In this document: positions 4,908 to 6,581 of the stretch, in pieces | Layout of the letters: every line of letters starts with the position of its first letter | Numbering within the stretch: the stretch's first letter is position 1 | Assembly: GCA_020350865.1 (NCBI GenBank) | Contig: CP070726.1 | Coordinates: 1,304,262-1,310,842, forward strand | Reading direction: 5' to 3' | Origin: Thermoplasmata archaeon | Lineage (GTDB): Archaea; Thermoplasmatota; Thermoplasmata; GCA-020350865 | DNA length: 6,581 nucleotides | Position numbers and translations under genes: made by a program | The notes under the pieces: model-generated | What the model was told of the DNA's origin: nothing | Databases searched by the model: none | What the model saw: only the letters and a program-made list of their open reading frames with translations

Positions 4908-6581
4908 CTAGTCCCCTTCCCCCTCCAGCTTCTTTCTGATTTCGTTCAATTTGTTCAGTGCCTCAAGAGGTGTCATCTCGTTTAGATCCAGTTTCTTCAG
5001 CTCCTCTAAGACGGGGTGGGGTACAGAATCAGGCTCGAAGAGCACGAGCTGCGTGAGTTTTTTCGTGCTTGGAAGGGCATCGCTTTGAGGTTTAGGACTA
5101 TGCTTGCCCCTTGTTTCATCGCTCACCCTTACTATGTTTTCCTCCTCGATGGTTTTCAGCACCTCACTTGCCCTTTCTATGACAAGGGAAGGCAGTCCCG
5201 CCAGCTTGGCCACCTCAATGCCGTAGCTCTTGTTGGTCCCTCCAGAAACTACCTTTCTCAGGAATATGATGCCTTCCGAATCCTCCTTAATCGCAATATT
5301 GTAGTTGACGACACCTTCGTAGATGTCGGCAAGTTCTGTTAGGTTGTGATAATGGGTGGCAAACAGGGTTTTGGCACCTATCTTGCCTTTACTGTGAATG
5401 AACTCCGCAACCGCCCAAGCGATGCTGAGGCCATCGAAGGTACTCGTGCCCCGTCCGATCTCGTCTAAAACAATGAGACTCTTTTCAGTGGCCGAATTGA
5501 GGATGTTCGCCAGCTCCGTCATCTCCACCATGAACGTGCTCTGGCCCCGGGTAAGGTCGTCGAACGCCCCCACGCGAGTGAACACCCTGTCCACCAGCCC
5601 GATTGTGGCGGATTTGGCAGGAACGAAACTGCCCATCTGGGCCAAAATCGCAATCAGCGCAATCTGCCGCATGTACGTGGATTTGCCTGCCATATTCGGC
5701 CCTGTGAGTATTACAAGCCTTTGATCCCTGCAGTTCAGATGTGCATCGTTTGGAATGAACGAAGAATGCAGGGCCTGCTCAATTACCGGATGCCTGCCAT
5801 CCAAAATTATGATCTCATCTTCGTCATTCACATCGGGCTTTACGTAGTTGAAATCAAGTGCCACTTCCGCCAGTGACACAAGACAGTCCAGCTCCGATAT
5901 TGCCGAGGCGGTGCTTTTGATTTCGGAGGAATGTGAGGCCACCTCCTCTCTCACCTCGGAAAAAAGCTCGAACTCCAGAGCGCACATCTTGTCCTCGGCA
6001 TTGAGTATCAGGGATTCCTTCTCCTTTAATTCCGGTGTAACGAACCTCTCCGAGTTTGCCAAGGTCTGCTTTCTGATGTAGTCTGGCGGAACCTGAGATA
6101 AATTGGCCTTTGTTACCTCTAAGTAGTACCCAAATACCTTGTTGTACCGCACCTTAAGGGATTTAATGCCCGTTCTCCTCTTTTCCGGCAGCTCCAATGT
6201 ATTAATCCAGTCCTTTCCGCCCCTTGCCACTTCTCTTAATTCATCAAGCTTTGCGTTATAGTCTCGCTTTATCAGACCTCCCTCCCTTACGGTTGCTGGA
6301 GGCTCCTCGATGATGGCCTTTTGAATCAGGGCAGCCACATCCTCAAGGTCGACAAACTCGCCTGCAATCCTCTTCAATATGAGGGACCTCACCTCGGCTT
6401 GGGTTATGGCCCCCTTGATTCTTGGTACCGATTTGAGGGATTCCTTCAGTGCGAGCAGGTCCCTTGCATTGGCACTGCCGTATACGATCCTGGATGTCAG
6501 CCTTTCGATATCCTTTACAGATCTGAGCAATTCACCTAAATCCTTCCTAAGGAAGGTGTTGTCTACAAGCTCATCAACACC
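4908..6581 (-). CDS. mutS: DNA mismatch repair protein MutS, C-terminal 557 residues (cut by right edge)
   Basis: The frame is open to the right edge; an apparent TTG start at 6530 is not real, because the 17 codons before it (including VDELVDNTFLRKDLGE) continue the MutS core. Visible numbering from the edge: core/lever helices with DIERLTSRI and ANARDLLALK (about 1-110); the clamp region with VRYNKVFGYYLEVTKANL and RFVTPELKEKE (about 140-215); ATPase domain with HPVIE, Walker A GPNMAGKST (294-302), a DDLTRGQSTFMVEM segment, Walker B LIVLDEIGRGTST (369-381) and ATHYHNLTEL (408-417); then a linker with TQLVLFEP and a final LNEMTPLEALNKLNEIRKKL helix. This is MutS1, which binds mismatches as a dimer and calls MutL through ATP-driven clamp sliding. 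The mismatch-reading (FxE) and connector domains, roughly 320-350 residues, lie outside the window. All ATPase motifs are intact. No mutL is present on the visible side. MutS1 in archaea is generally thought to come from bacteria. Confidence 0.95.
   Translation of the reverse strand, partial: GVDELVDNTFLRKDLGELLRSVKDIERLTSRIVYGSANARDLLALKESLKSVPRIKGAITQAEVRSLILKRIAGEFVDLEDVAALIQKAIIEEPPATVREGGLIKRDYNAKLDELREVARGGKDWINTLELPEKRRTGIKSLKVRYNKVFGYYLEVTKANLSQVPPDYIRKQTLANSERFVTPELKEKESLILNAEDKMCALEFELFSEVREEVASHSSEIKSTASAISELDCLVSLAEVALDFNYVKPDVNDEDEIIILDGRHPVIEQALHSSFIPNDAHLNCRDQRLVILTGPNMAGKSTYMRQIALIAILAQMGSFVPAKSATIGLVDRVFTRVGAFDDLTRGQSTFMVEMTELANILNSATEKSLIVLDEIGRGTSTFDGLSIAWAVAEFIHSKGKIGAKTLFATHYHNLTELADIYEGVVNYNIAIKEDSEGIIFLRKVVSGGTNKSYGIEVAKLAGLPSLVIERASEVLKTIEEENIVRVSDETRGKHSPKPQSDALPSTKKLTQLVLFEPDSVPHPVLEELKKLDLNEMTPLEALNKLNEIRKKLEGEGD

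Noticed and set aside
6528..6530. TTG as the start codon of the mutS reading frame.
   Set aside because: The preceding 17 codons are open to the window edge and continue a normal MutS core sequence, so the gene is simply cut by the edge.

Overview
The window looks archaeal, most likely euryarchaeal, with Thermoplasmatota or a relative as my best guess. The signs are A/T-rich TATA-like boxes placed 21 to 28 bases upstream of several starts, two genes that appear leaderless, a large surface protein ending in a DUF835 domain (a family I know mainly from archaea), and many N-glycosylation sequons in the secreted proteins. Base composition is moderate, and no mobile element, CRISPR array, tRNA or rRNA is visible. 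The phylum assignment is inference; nothing in the window proves it.

Layout from left to right: (1) the 5' end of a metallo-beta-lactamase-fold hydrolase gene on the minus strand, running off the left edge; (2) a divergent intergenic region of about 290 bases with a TATA-like box for each direction, an inverted repeat over the rightward one, and an imperfect 24-base tandem repeat in the presumed leader; (3) a 986-codon gene for a membrane-anchored surface protein (signal anchor, several beta-sandwich modules, one transmembrane helix, cytoplasmic DUF835 domain); (4) a short gap with a T-tract and a new promoter; (5) a dTMP kinase gene; (6) a convergent gene on the minus strand for a small secreted, C-terminally anchored protein; (7) the 3' two thirds of a mutS gene, also on the minus strand, running off the right edge.

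The genes do not form one operon. The MBL-fold gene and the DUF835 gene diverge; tmk has its own promoter; tmk and the small surface protein converge with only 34 bases between stop codons; mutS and the small surface protein are co-directional, but the latter has its own TATA-like box. Two themes recur. One is cell-surface biology: two proteins with an outside beta-sandwich part and a C-terminal membrane helix, the larger with an uncharacterised intracellular domain that could pass a signal inward. The other is nucleotide and DNA metabolism (dTMP kinase, MutS); both of these proteins look bacterial in type, which suggests old transfers into an archaeal genome. I did not find a clearly new multi-gene system. 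The most unusual items are the receptor-like DUF835 protein, the structured leader in front of it, and a bacterial clamp-binding motif in the archaeal-context MutS.
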